35,402 nucleotides of DNA from Acholeplasmatales bacterium (GTDB taxonomy: Bacteria; Bacillota_I; Bacilli_A; Acholeplasmatales; Anaeroplasmataceae): contig JAEEHU010000051.1 of assembly GCA_016280975.1 (NCBI GenBank), positions 1 to 35,402 on the forward strand. The letters are read 5' to 3'. Under the pieces are notes generated by a model. It was given only the letters and a program-made list of their open reading frames with translations. It ran no database searches and had not been told where the DNA came from. Shown here piece after piece: positions 1-10,047 of the stretch. The translations under genes were made by a program, and so were the position numbers. Position 1 is the first letter of the stretch. Each line of letters begins with the position of its first letter.

Positions 1-17
1 AGATTGGAGGTGGAATT

Positions 18-2333
18 TTGATATCAGAAGTCATTGTAGATATAAAAAACAAACAGGTAAATAGATCATTTGATTATAAAATTCCAGCTCACCTATCAAA
101 TATTATTGATGTAGGCTTCAGAGTACTAGTTCCTTTTGGTAGTACTAAAAGAGTAGGCTATGTAATTAGTATTAAAAATGATACTCTATATAAAAAGAAT
201 CTAAAAGAGATTATTGATATAGTCGATGTTAAGCCAATTCTATCTAAAGAATTTATTGAAATTGGTAAAACAATCGCAGAAGAAAATTTTTCATTTTATG
301 CCAAAGTATATGATGCGATGATTCCATCTATTTTAAAATCAAAATATCAAAAGGTTGCGACAATAATTGACTTTAATAATAGAGATGGTGAATTAAAGGA
401 AATATTCAAAAGAAAAAGTGTCATTATTGATAATTTAAGTATTGATAAGCAAAGAATTATTTACTCAAGCTTCAAAAAGGGCTTAGTATCTATTGATACT
501 AAATTAAAAAGAATTCCTGATGATAGAATACTAATGGTTCATTTAGTTGATCAATTATATGAATCAAGAATTAAAAGAATCAGAGAATTAATTGAATATT
601 TAATTGAATGTGATTCAGATATTGAGGCTAAGGTTATAAAAGATGAATTAAATATAACTGAGGCTGATTTAAATGATCTAATTTCTAAAAAAATCATATC
701 AACATATTATATTGAACCAGAAAGTAAAAATGAATCAGTTGAGGTAGTAAATGAAATTACTCTTAATACTGATCAAAAGAAGGTATATAATTCTGTTTCT
801 TATAATGAAAATAAGATTTATTTGCTTCATGGTATAACAGGCTCTGGTAAAACTGAAATTTATATTAAATGGATTTCAGATATGCTTAATATTGGAAAAT
901 CTTCTTTATTATTAGTACCAGAAATCTCCTTAACACCTCAAATATCAAGTGTTTTAAAATCTAGATTTAAAACTAAGATTGAGGTATTACATTCACGTCT
1001 TACTAATAAGGAAAGATATGAGGCATGGAAAAGAATTTATAATAATGAGGTTAAAATTGTAGTTGGAGCTAGAAGTGCAATATTCGCGCCCCTAGATGAT
1101 TTAGGAATTATTATTGTAGATGAGGCTCATGAAAATAGCTATAGACAAACTAATAATCCTAAATATGACGCGATTGAAATAGCTAAAATAAGAGCTAAGA
1201 ATCATAATATTCCTCTTGTTTTAGGTACAGCAACACCAAAGATAATTGATTATTATAAGGCAACTAATTCAGAATATGAATTATTAGAATTAAAGAAGCG
1301 TTCTAATAACATGCCACTTCCAAAATGTGAGCTTGTTGATATGAGAGAGGAATTAAAAACAGGAAATAGGCTTCCATTTAGTAGAACATTAATTTCAAAT
1401 TTAAAAAAGAATTTAGAAAATAATGAGCAATCTATTCTATTTTTAAATAGAAGAGGATATTCTACATTTGTTATGTGTAGAAATTGTGGTGAGGTTGTAA
1501 AGTGTCCTCATTGTGATATTTCACTTACATATCACAAATATAAAAATATTCTTAAATGTCATCAATGTGGCTATATGAGAATGAATGTAGAATCTTGTGA
1601 TGCGTGTGGTAGTGATAAGATTAAGTTTGTTGGAAATGGAACTGAAAAGATTTATGAAAATCTACAGTCTATTTTACCTGATGCTAAAATCATTAGAGTT
1701 GATACAGATACAATAAAATCAACAACTGATTATGAATCTTACTATACTAAATTCAAAAATCACGAGGCTGATATTATTATTGGTACTCAAATGATAACAA
1801 AGGGCTTAGATTTTGATGATGTAACCTTAGTTGGTGTATTAAACGCCGATTTAGCATTATACTATCCATCTTATGATTCCTACGAGGTTGCGTTTAACCT
1901 AATTGAGCAGGTTTCAGGTAGAGCTGGTCGTAGTAAAAAGCCAGGTAGAGTAATTATTCAAACATATGATCCAAACAATTATGTTATAACATCTGCTATA
2001 AATCATAACTATGATGATTTTTATAATATGGAGATTAATAAAAGAAGATTACAAAATCTTCCTCCATTTTCAATAATGATTAAATTATCTATAAAATCAC
2101 TTGATAAGATACAAGCTTTTAATGAAATTAATATGATTTCATCATCTATTAAATCAAGATCTAAAAGCAAGGTATTTTCTCCAAATATCAATGATTTTAA
2201 GAGAAAAAATGATTATTTTATTTACTCAATTGTAATATCCTTAGTTGATGATATTTCAGTTGATATAATTAAAAACTTATATCCAAAATATCAGCTTAAT
2301 CAGGATGTAATACTCGATATAGAAAGGATCTGA
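18..2333 (+). CDS. priA: Primosomal protein N' (replication restart helicase PriA)
   Basis: Walker A GITGSGKTE, DEAH box (VDEAHENSYRQ), Cys-rich zinc motifs (CRNCGEVVKCPHCD...CHQCGY...CDACGS), QVSGRAGR motif. TTG start at 18 behind GGAGGTG; UGA stop. Confidence 0.97.
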   Translation: MISEVIVDIKNKQVNRSFDYKIPAHLSNIIDVGFRVLVPFGSTKRVGYVISIKNDTLYKKNLKEIIDIVDVKPILSKEFIEIGKTIAEENFSFYAKVYDAMIPSILKSKYQKVATIIDFNNRDGELKEIFKRKSVIIDNLSIDKQRIIYSSFKKGLVSIDTKLKRIPDDRILMVHLVDQLYESRIKRIRELIEYLIECDSDIEAKVIKDELNITEADLNDLISKKIISTYYIEPESKNESVEVVNEITLNTDQKKVYNSVSYNENKIYLLHGITGSGKTEIYIKWISDMLNIGKSSLLLVPEISLTPQISSVLKSRFKTKIEVLHSRLTNKERYEAWKRIYNNEVKIVVGARSAIFAPLDDLGIIIVDEAHENSYRQTNNPKYDAIEIAKIRAKNHNIPLVLGTATPKIIDYYKATNSEYELLELKKRSNNMPLPKCELVDMREELKTGNRLPFSRTLISNLKKNLENNEQSILFLNRRGYSTFVMCRNCGEVVKCPHCDISLTYHKYKNILKCHQCGYMRMNVESCDACGSDKIKFVGNGTEKIYENLQSILPDAKIIRVDTDTIKSTTDYESYYTKFKNHEADIIIGTQMITKGLDFDDVTLVGVLNADLALYYPSYDSYEVAFNLIEQVSGRAGRSKKPGRVIIQTYDPNNYVITSAINHNYDDFYNMEINKRRLQNLPPFSIMIKLSIKSLDKIQAFNEINMISSSIKSRSKSKVFSPNINDFKRKNDYFIYSIVISLVDDISVDIIKNLYPKYQLNQDVILDIERI

Positions 2334-2337
2334 AATT

Positions 2338-3249
2338 ATGAAAATTATATTTATGGGAACACCAGAATTTGGTATTAATTCACTTAATAAATTAAATGAA
2401 AAATATGATATAGTTTTGGTTATTTCACAGCCTAATAGAGAAAAAAAGAAGGGTGTATTAATTGATACACCAATTGCTAAACGTGCTAAAGAATTAAATT
2501 TGAATTTAATTCAGCCTGAAAATATTAAGGATGAATATGAATATTTAAAGAGTTTAGATGCTGATGTTTTAGTTACAGCAGCCTATGGCCAATATATTCC
2601 AACTAAAATATTAAATCTATTTAAGAAAACTATAAATGTTCATGGATCATTACTTCCAAAGCATCGTGGTGGCGCACCTATCCAAAGAGCGATACTAGAA
2701 GGAGATAAAACTACTGGTGTTACTATTATGGAAATGGCAAAGGGCTTAGATACAGGTAAGATGTATTCTAAGTGTGAGTGTGAGATTTTAGATTCTGATA
2801 ATTCAACTACATTATTTGAAAAATTGTCTATTATGGGTGCTGATTTATTAATGGGCTCAATAGAAGATATTTATGATGGTAGAAATGAAGGTGTTGCTCA
2901 AGATGAGAGTCTTGCGACATACTCAAAGAATATCTCTAAAGAAGAAGAATTAATTGATTTAAATAAAACTAGCGTTGAAATATTTAATCAAGTAAGAGCT
3001 CTTGCTATGACACCTGGAGCGTATATTAATGTTAAGGGTGTTAATATTAAGGTATTTAAGGTAAGTATTGTTGATGATGATTCTAATAATCAGCCTGGTA
3101 CAGTTTTAAATACTAAGAAAAAGATAGTTATTAAAACAAAGGATAAGGCAATATCATTAGATTTATTATTATATCCAGGTAAAAAAATACTTACTGGAAT
3201 GGAATTTTCTAATGGACAAAAGATTTTTAATCTAGGAGATATTATTTAA
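2338..3249 (+). CDS. fmt: Methionyl-tRNA formyltransferase
   Basis: N-term MKIIFMGTPEFG, NVHGSLLPKHRGGAPIQRAI motif; adjacent to priA as in many Firmicutes. Confidence 0.97.
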   Translation: MKIIFMGTPEFGINSLNKLNEKYDIVLVISQPNREKKKGVLIDTPIAKRAKELNLNLIQPENIKDEYEYLKSLDADVLVTAAYGQYIPTKILNLFKKTINVHGSLLPKHRGGAPIQRAILEGDKTTGVTIMEMAKGLDTGKMYSKCECEILDSDNSTTLFEKLSIMGADLLMGSIEDIYDGRNEGVAQDESLATYSKNISKEEELIDLNKTSVEIFNQVRALAMTPGAYINVKGVNIKVFKVSIVDDDSNNQPGTVLNTKKKIVIKTKDKAISLDLLLYPGKKILTGMEFSNGQKIFNLGDII

Positions 3250-3295
3250 TTTATTTATCATTTATGATAAAATCATATAAGATGAGGTGATGTTT

Positions 3296-4621
3296 TTGAA
3301 AATTGTTGAAATTAAAGACAAGTTAACAAGAAAAATTAAAAACAGTACCTTTTTCCAAGATAAATTTGGTTTTGAAAATAATATCGATATAACTGATGAT
3401 AAGGCAGTTTTATATAGAAAGAATATCGTTATAAAGAATATTATCTTCGCAACAAATATCATTTATACATTGATATTCACAGTTATATCTATTGGTGACC
3501 CAACTAATACATCTAACTGGCTATTAACTGCACTTTTATTCCCAGTTACATTCTTAATAAATATGCTTTTAGGAAAGATGATAAAAAAAGGCCCTGAGGA
3601 TAACCTGAGCCAGACACTTGCCATGTATATCGCAAGTTTCTATATGTTTTTATCAACAATCCTAATCTATATAAAATTGAAATATGGTGAAACTGATACT
3701 GTAAGTGGTAACTATTTATCAGAATGTGGTTACATTTTGATTTATTATTCGCTACTTATTAGTTCATTTTACCAGGATAAGAAGATGCTTAAAAATATCT
3801 TCATATGGGTACTAGTTATAGTAACTATACTTCACTTTGTTGTAACCTATAATTTGGTTCAACAGGCAGGAACTGATATTTTAGCATTCTTTAGCTCTTT
3901 CTTTTCAGGAACTGAGTTTAGAGATATAGTCATAAGAACAATATTACTAGGTTTATTCATGCTAGTTTTATATATCTATGTTTCAATGACTACAACTATC
4001 GCTAATGAAAGAAAGAAAGAAACTGAAAGAAGACGTAATGTTGAAGAGGAGTATGTAAATACAGTTACTGATATTTTTAAGATTACTCTTCCAAAATATG
4101 AATTATCTGAAGATGAAAAGAAGGAAACTATATTATTAAGTCAAATGGCTAAAAAGCTTGCCGAGAATTTAACATTTGAAAGTAGTAAGGTTTTAGATAT
4201 ATATAATTATTCGAGATTATTAATCGATGAGCATGTCGATTATGATGATTTAAAGGATTTAACGCTTGATGAAAGACTAGCTAAAATTAAAGAACGTAGA
4301 GAATTATCAATTAAGATTATCAATAGAATAGAATTATCTAGAAAAATAGAATCAGTATTTAGATATGTTTATGATGGTGGTAATAATGATGAATTCATCG
4401 TTCGTGAGCGTCAGGTCTTAGGTGATTTAACATCACAAATAATATTTGTTTGTTATGTTTATATTAACCTAAGAAGCTATAAATACTTTAAAAAGCCAAT
4501 CAACCATAAGAAAACTATGGAAATGATTAATGAAAATTATAAGATTTATTTCGATTCACTAGTATATGATAGATTTACTAGATTTGATGGTGAATTCGAA
4601 AGATTATTTGATGAGGATTAG
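3296..4621 (+). CDS. Multi-pass membrane protein with degenerate HD-GYP-like cytoplasmic C-terminal region
   Basis: About 6-7 hydrophobic segments, then a soluble region. Its end (VYINLRSYKYFKKPINHKKTMEMINENYKIYFDSLVYDRFTRF) resembles the HD-GYP terminal pattern but lacks HD and HHE. ORF track starts at GTG 3287; GAGGTGA at 3285-3290 favours TTG at 3296. Confidence 0.6.
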   Translation: MKIVEIKDKLTRKIKNSTFFQDKFGFENNIDITDDKAVLYRKNIVIKNIIFATNIIYTLIFTVISIGDPTNTSNWLLTALLFPVTFLINMLLGKMIKKGPEDNLSQTLAMYIASFYMFLSTILIYIKLKYGETDTVSGNYLSECGYILIYYSLLISSFYQDKKMLKNIFIWVLVIVTILHFVVTYNLVQQAGTDILAFFSSFFSGTEFRDIVIRTILLGLFMLVLYIYVSMTTTIANERKKETERRRNVEEEYVNTVTDIFKITLPKYELSEDEKKETILLSQMAKKLAENLTFESSKVLDIYNYSRLLIDEHVDYDDLKDLTLDERLAKIKERRELSIKIINRIELSRKIESVFRYVYDGGNNDEFIVRERQVLGDLTSQIIFVCYVYINLRSYKYFKKPINHKKTMEMINENYKIYFDSLVYDRFTRFDGEFERLFDED

Positions 4622-4624
4622 AAT

Positions 4625-4867
4625 ATGTATAAATATAGAACAAATGGTGTTTGTGCTAAGGAAATATCATTTGATATAGATGATGAAGGAAAGGTTCATA
4701 ACGTTTCATTCTTAGGTGGCTGTAATGGTAACCTAAAGGCTATATCAAAGCTAGTAGAGGGTATGGATGCCAAAAACGTAATTAGTATATTAGAAGGAAA
4801 TACATGTGGTTTTAAGCAAACCTCATGTGCAGATCAGCTTGCAAAAGCATTAAAGGAGAGATTATAA
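4625..4867 (+). CDS. TSCPD domain-containing protein (TIGR03905-like)
   Basis: Short protein with [50 protein letters not shown], characteristic of this small family. Confidence 0.85.
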   Translation: MYKYRTNGVCAKEISFDIDDEGKVHNVSFLGGCNGNLKAISKLVEGMDAKNVISILEGNTCGFKQTSCADQLAKALKERL

Positions 4868-4868
4868 G

Positions 4869-6020
4869 ATGAGAAGATTTTTTACATCAGAGAGTGTCAC
4901 AGAAGGACATCCTGATAAAATTGCAGACCAAATTAGTGATGCAATATTAGATGATATTTTAGAGCATGACCCAGAGGGTAGAGTTGCTTGTGAAACAATT
5001 TGTACAACAGGTATGGTAATGGTATTTGGTGAAATTACAACTAACCATTATGTAGATGTACAAAAAATAGTTAGAGATACTGTAACCGAAATAGGTTATG
5101 TAAGAGGTAAATTCGGCTTTGACGCTGAAAATTTAGCAGTACTTTGTGCAATTGACCCACAATCACCAGATATCGCTATGGGTGTTGATGAGAATGATGA
5201 TCATGAACAAGGTGCAGGTGACCAAGGTATTATGTTTGGTTACGCAACAGATGAAACTGATTGCTATATGCCACTTGCTATAACTCTTGCTCATAGACTT
5301 GCAAAGAGATTAACTGACGTTAGAAAGAATGGTACATTATCTTACTTAAGACCAGATGGAAAGACACAAGTTACTATCGAATATGATGATGATAAGATTA
5401 AGAGAATTGATACAGTTTTAATTTCAACTCAACATTCACCAGATGTAACTATGGATAAGCTTGCAAAGGATATTAAAAAATATGTAGTTGATGAAGTAGT
5501 ACCAGCTAGCTTAGTTGATAGTGAAACTAAGTTCTTATTTAACCCAACAGGAAGATTCGTTGTTGGTGGACCTCAAGGAGATTCTGGTTTAACAGGAAGA
5601 AAGATTATTGTTGATACATATGGTGGTGCTGCATGCCATGGTGGTGGAGCATTCTCTGGTAAGGATCCATCTAAGGTTGATAGATCAGCATCATATATGG
5701 CAAGATATATTGCAAAGAATATAGTTGCTGCTGGCCTTGCAAAGAAGTGTCAAATTCAACTTTCTTATGCAATCGGTGTTGCAAAGCCAACATCAGTATT
5801 AGTTGATACATTTAATACAGCTAAGGTATCAGAAGAAGTAATTTCAAATAAGGTATTAGAATTATTTGATTTAACTCCAAAGGGAATTATTAAGACTTTA
5901 GATTTAAAGCGCCCAATCTATAAGAAGACTGCAGCTTACGGTCATTTCGGAAGAACTGATATTGATCTTCCTTGGGAGCGTTTAGACAAGGTTGAAGAAT
6001 TAAAGAAGCTATTAAAGTAG
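4869..6020 (+). CDS. metK: S-adenosylmethionine synthetase
   Basis: [53 protein letters not shown] motifs. Confidence 0.98.
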   Translation: MRRFFTSESVTEGHPDKIADQISDAILDDILEHDPEGRVACETICTTGMVMVFGEITTNHYVDVQKIVRDTVTEIGYVRGKFGFDAENLAVLCAIDPQSPDIAMGVDENDDHEQGAGDQGIMFGYATDETDCYMPLAITLAHRLAKRLTDVRKNGTLSYLRPDGKTQVTIEYDDDKIKRIDTVLISTQHSPDVTMDKLAKDIKKYVVDEVVPASLVDSETKFLFNPTGRFVVGGPQGDSGLTGRKIIVDTYGGAACHGGGAFSGKDPSKVDRSASYMARYIAKNIVAAGLAKKCQIQLSYAIGVAKPTSVLVDTFNTAKVSEEVISNKVLELFDLTPKGIIKTLDLKRPIYKKTAAYGHFGRTDIDLPWERLDKVEELKKLLK

Positions 6021-6023
6021 TAA

Positions 6024-6050
6024 AAAACGCCACAGAAAATGTGGCGTTTT
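6024..6050 (+). terminator. Rho-independent terminator after metK
   Basis: AAAACGCCACA-GAAAA-TGTGGCGTTTT, 11-bp perfect stem ending in a T run. Confidence 0.9.
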
Positions 6051-6120
6051 ATTTTCTCAAAAAAATATTCTTTTTTCTCAAATAAACTAGTGCTATTATC
6101 AGGTTAGAGGCTGATAAAAA

Positions 6121-6495
6121 ATGAAGTGTTTAATCTGTAATAATCATTTTATTGAAAAGAGAAAATTCCTAGAATTATTTAAAGTTGAAAGAGACTTACT
6201 CATCTGTGAAAAGTGTTATAAAAAATATCCTATAAATTTAAATTTAGAATTTATTGAGCTTGAAAAATATCACGCTGTAGTAATATCAATGTTTAAAAGA
6301 TATTATAGAATAAATTACAATGCTTATATTTATGAATATTCAAAGGTGTTAAGACAGTATTTTAAAAGAAATGGCTATTTTACGCTGTTTTTTGATAAGA
6401 TAGATTTTGATGATCATACTCTTTTTATGTTAGATTTAATTTCAAAATTAAATGATAAAAATCTTATAATTGTCGTATTTAATACTGTAGAATAA
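6121..6495 (+). CDS. ComF/ComFC N-terminal-like zinc-ribbon protein lacking a recognisable phosphoribosyltransferase domain
   Basis: MKCLICNNHF...LLICEKCYKKY (CxxC...CxxC) followed by a divergent short body; located directly upstream of hpf-secA, where comF genes often lie in Firmicutes. Confidence 0.55.
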   Translation: MKCLICNNHFIEKRKFLELFKVERDLLICEKCYKKYPINLNLEFIELEKYHAVVISMFKRYYRINYNAYIYEYSKVLRQYFKRNGYFTLFFDKIDFDDHTLFMLDLISKLNDKNLIIVVFNTVE

Positions 6496-6528
6496 AGTAT
6501 TACATTTAATAAAAAGAGTCAAACGTTG

Positions 6529-6557
6529 TTGAAAACGTTTTTGAAAATTGCTATAAT
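6529..6557 (+). promoter_or_regulatory. Predicted sigma-A promoter of hpf with overlapping cre-like operator
   Basis: TTGAAA (6529-6534), 17-nt spacer, TATAAT (6552-6557); TGAAAACGTTTTTGA at 6530-6544 overlaps the -35. Confidence 0.7.
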
Positions 6558-6582
6558 TAAATAAAGAAAAGGAGTGATATAT

Positions 6583-7107
6583 ATGAAGGTAGAACTTGTT
6601 GGCAAGAATGGATTTAATCCATCTGTCTCTAATAAGGAGTATGCCGAGAAAAAATTAGCAAAGCTTGAGGGTATGTTATCAGATTATGATAACGTTACTG
6701 CAAGAGTAGTATGCAAGGTTTATAAGACATACCACAAAGTAGAGGTAACAATTCCATCTAAAAATATCATACTTCGTGCTGAAGTAATGGATGATTCTAT
6801 CTACGCTGCAATGGATGGAGCAATTGATAAGCTTCAAAAACAAGTACGTAGATACAATGACAAGGTAAAGGATAAGCTTGGTAAAAAAGGAATCCGTAGT
6901 ATGGGGGATCAAACAGAAGAACCTCAAAAAGTTACAAGAGAGAAGCATTTAGATCTAGAACCAATGACTAGAGAAGAAGCTATCGATCAAATGGAAGCAT
7001 TAGGACATGATTTCTTCGTTTATTTAGACAAGGAAACAAGAAAAACTAATGTAATTTACTTAAGAGCTGATGGAGATTACGCTGTAATAGAAACAGAAGC
7101 AAAATAA
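6583..7107 (+). CDS. hpf: Long-form ribosome hibernation promoting factor
   Basis: N-terminal S30AE/RaiA-like domain plus C-terminal long-HPF domain (MTREEAIDQMEALGHDFFVYLDKETRKTNVIYLRADGDYAVIE). Start chosen at ATG 6583 behind AAAGGAGTGA rather than GTG 6574. Confidence 0.95.
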   Translation: MKVELVGKNGFNPSVSNKEYAEKKLAKLEGMLSDYDNVTARVVCKVYKTYHKVEVTIPSKNIILRAEVMDDSIYAAMDGAIDKLQKQVRRYNDKVKDKLGKKGIRSMGDQTEEPQKVTREKHLDLEPMTREEAIDQMEALGHDFFVYLDKETRKTNVIYLRADGDYAVIETEAK

Positions 7108-7146
7108 ATCTATTTTATTAAATATTTCAATTTAATATTTAAGATT

Positions 7147-7177
7147 ATGAGGTGCTTAAAAAAGCGCCTCATTTTTT
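7147..7177 (+). terminator. Rho-independent terminator after hpf
   Basis: ATGAGGTGCTT-AAAA-AAGCGCCTCAT then TTTTTT (one G-T wobble). Confidence 0.88.
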
Positions 7178-7199
7178 ATGAATTATATTAAGAATATAA

Positions 7200-7228
7200 T
7201 TGAAAATTATCGCTCTTTATTGTAATAT
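7200..7228 (+). promoter_or_regulatory. Predicted secA promoter
   Basis: TTGAAA, 17-nt spacer, TAATAT. Confidence 0.55.
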
Positions 7229-7266
7229 AGTATAAGAGATATTTTTGAAAGGATTCAAAAAGAATT

Positions 7267-9864
7267 ATGGCATTTAAATTTTTAGACTCAGGTCACAAGG
7301 AAATGAAAAGATGTGCTAAGCTAGCACAAAAAATAATGGCCTTAGAGCCAGAAATGGCTAAGCTTTCAGATGATGAATTGAAGGCTAAAACACCATATTT
7401 TAAAGAATTATTAAAAAATGGTAAAACATTAGATGATATATTAGTTGAAGCATATGCAGTATGTAGAGAAGCTGCATACCGTGTATCTGGTATGAAGGCA
7501 TACTTTGTACAATTAATTGGTGCATGTGCTATTCATGGTGGTAATATCGCAGAAATGAAAACAGGTGAAGGTAAAACTTTAACTGGAGTATTCCCTGCAT
7601 ATTTAAACGCATTAACTGGCGATGGTGTTCATATCGTTACAGTAAACGAATACCTAGCTGGTCGTGAAACTGAAGGTATAATCGGTGATATTTATAGATG
7701 GTTAGGCTTAACAGTAGGCTTAAATTTAAGAGAGCTTGATAGACAACAAAAGCGTGATGTTTATTCATGTGATATCATTTATTCTACAAACTCAGAATTA
7801 GGCTTCGACTACTTAAGAGATAATATGGTTCCTAATTACTCTGATGTAACTCAAGTTAAGGGATTAAATTATGCAATCATCGATGAGGTCGACTCAATTT
7901 TAATTGATGATGCAAGAACACCACTTATTATTTCTGGTCCAACTAAGGATGATAATGGTTTATATGAAAGAGCTGATGCCTTTGTTAAAGCATTAAAGCC
8001 TGAGGATTATACAATTGATGTAGAATCTAAGACAATTGCATTAAAGCCATCAGGAGTAGATAAGGCAGAAGAATTCTTTAGAGTAAAGAATATTTATGAT
8101 ATTGAGCATGTTCAATTAGTTCATAGAATTAATAATGCACTTAAGGCTGTATATATTTTCGTAAATGGTGTTGAATATGTTGTTCAAAATGGTGAAGTAT
8201 TAATCGTTGACCAATCAACAGGTCGTATCCTAAAGGGTAGACAATTCTCTGAAGGCTTACACCAAGCTCTAGAAGCTAAAGAAGGCGTAGAGATTAAAAA
8301 AGAAACTATCACAGTTGCAACTATTACATATCAAAATTTCTTCAGAATGTATAAGAAGCTATCTGGTATGACAGGTACTGCTAAGACTGAGGAAGAAGAA
8401 TTTAGAGATATTTATAACATGTATGTTGTTGAAGTACCAACAAATAAGCCTGTTATTAGAAATGACGCTCCAGATTTACTATTCTTAACAAAGGAATATA
8501 AATTTAAAGCATTAGTTCAAGATGTTATTGAACGTCATAGTAAGGGTCAACCTATTCTAATTGGTACAGCAAACGTTGAAACATCAGAATTATTACATGA
8601 AATGCTTGAGAAGGAAAACCTTCCACATGAAGTATTAAATGCTAAGAACCATGAGCGTGAAGCTGAAATTGTATCACACGCTGGTGAAATTGGTGCAATC
8701 ACACTTTCAACAAACATGGCTGGCCGTGGTACCGATATTAAGCTTGCTCCTGGAGTTCCTGAGCTTGGAGGTCTTGCAGTATTAGGTACTGAAAGATTTG
8801 AATCAAGACGTATTGATAATCAGCTAAGAGGTCGTTCTGGTCGTCAAGGTGACCCTGGTTATTCAAGATTCTTTATTTCAACTGAAGATGATTTAATCCA
8901 AAGATTTGGTGGAGATTCATTCAAGAATAGATTAGCAATGATTTTAAGAATGATGAATGATGGTGATGAAGAGCAACCACTTGAATCAAAGATGCTTGCT
9001 AAGATGGTTACAATGGCTCAAACTAAGATTGAGGGTATGAACTATGACTCTCGTAAGAATGTCTTAAAGTATGATGATGTAATCCGTCGTCAAAGAGAAA
9101 TTTTCTATGCTGAGCGTCAACAAGTAGTTAAGGCAGAAGCACTTGAGGGTGTATTATACCAAATCATGAAGAATGCTGTTAGTAATAAGGTTGAGGAATT
9201 CATGAATTCACCTGAAAAGGAATTCGATGATGAAAATCTTACTAAGACATTTAATGAGCGTTTATATGGTTCTGATTTAGTTGATGTTAATATCGTTCGT
9301 GGCTATGATGATGACCAAGATATGATTAACTATATTTTCGAATGTGGTAAAAAGGATATGGATGAACGTCTAAAGGGCATCAGAGAAGAAATGAAGAATA
9401 TTTTCCCTCCTGAGGCATTTGAAAATGGACAAGATCCAGTAGAACAACAAATCCAAATGATTCTTAAAAGAATCATCCTTCCAGTTTTAGATAGAAATTG
9501 GAGAGAGCATATCGATGATATGGCTGGCTTCCGTCAAGGTATCTATTTACAACAATATGCTCAAAATAACCCTCTTGAATTATATCAAAGAGAAGGCTTT
9601 GAGAAGTTTGATAAGCTAAATAGAAAAATGAACGAAGAAATCTTAATTGCAGCAATGCATACAAGAATTAGATTTGAACGTAAGGTAGAAGAACCTAAGG
9701 ATGAATTAAAGGGTTTATCTACTAACCAAGACCTATCAACTACTAACGCAAATACTCCTATAAAGAAGGATCCAAAGGATATGTTTGCGAATGTTGGACC
9801 AAATGAACCATGTCCATGTGGCTCTGGTAAAAAGTTCAAGTTCTGTCATGGATTAAGAAGATAA
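7267..9864 (+). CDS. secA: Preprotein translocase ATPase SecA
   Basis: EMKTGEGKTLTGVFPAYLNALTG, VDSILIDDARTPLIISG, LRGRSGRQGDPG, C-terminal zinc motif CPCGSGKKFKFCHG. Confidence 0.99.
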   Translation: MAFKFLDSGHKEMKRCAKLAQKIMALEPEMAKLSDDELKAKTPYFKELLKNGKTLDDILVEAYAVCREAAYRVSGMKAYFVQLIGACAIHGGNIAEMKTGEGKTLTGVFPAYLNALTGDGVHIVTVNEYLAGRETEGIIGDIYRWLGLTVGLNLRELDRQQKRDVYSCDIIYSTNSELGFDYLRDNMVPNYSDVTQVKGLNYAIIDEVDSILIDDARTPLIISGPTKDDNGLYERADAFVKALKPEDYTIDVESKTIALKPSGVDKAEEFFRVKNIYDIEHVQLVHRINNALKAVYIFVNGVEYVVQNGEVLIVDQSTGRILKGRQFSEGLHQALEAKEGVEIKKETITVATITYQNFFRMYKKLSGMTGTAKTEEEEFRDIYNMYVVEVPTNKPVIRNDAPDLLFLTKEYKFKALVQDVIERHSKGQPILIGTANVETSELLHEMLEKENLPHEVLNAKNHEREAEIVSHAGEIGAITLSTNMAGRGTDIKLAPGVPELGGLAVLGTERFESRRIDNQLRGRSGRQGDPGYSRFFISTEDDLIQRFGGDSFKNRLAMILRMMNDGDEEQPLESKMLAKMVTMAQTKIEGMNYDSRKNVLKYDDVIRRQREIFYAERQQVVKAEALEGVLYQIMKNAVSNKVEEFMNSPEKEFDDENLTKTFNERLYGSDLVDVNIVRGYDDDQDMINYIFECGKKDMDERLKGIREEMKNIFPPEAFENGQDPVEQQIQMILKRIILPVLDRNWREHIDDMAGFRQGIYLQQYAQNNPLELYQREGFEKFDKLNRKMNEEILIAAMHTRIRFERKVEEPKDELKGLSTNQDLSTTNANTPIKKDPKDMFANVGPNEPCPCGSGKKFKFCHGLRR

Positions 9865-9880
9865 TTTAGACTATAAAAAG

Positions 9881-9917
9881 AAACCTTAAGTTATTAGCTT
9901 GGCTTAAGGTTTTTTCT
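9881..9917 (+). terminator. Rho-independent terminator after secA
   Basis: AAACCTTAAG ... CTTAAGGTTT followed by TTTT. Confidence 0.8.
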
Positions 9918-9962
9918 TTCAATAAAAGCGCTATTATAGGACTTTTTTACAGATTTCTAAAA

Positions 9963-9991
9963 TTGACAAATATATATTTTCAATATATAAT
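9963..9991 (+). promoter_or_regulatory. Predicted promoter of the uronate/KDG operon
   Basis: TTGACA (9963-9968), 17-nt spacer, TATAAT (9986-9991). Confidence 0.75.
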
Positions 9992-10002
9992 TAAAAATGA
10001 CA

Positions 10003-10018
10003 ATTTCATTTATGAAAT
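10003..10018. promoter_or_regulatory. Palindromic operator candidate upstream of eda
   Basis: ATTTCAT-TT-ATGAAAT, perfect 7-bp arms just downstream of the predicted transcription start. Confidence 0.5.
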
Positions 10019-10047
10019 CAAGAACAAAGAAAGAGGTAGTATAAAGA

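Noticed and set aside
2320-2340. Mycoplasma-type genetic code (UGA = Trp)
   Set aside because: priA ends with UGA at the expected C-terminus, and Trp is encoded by UGG throughout.
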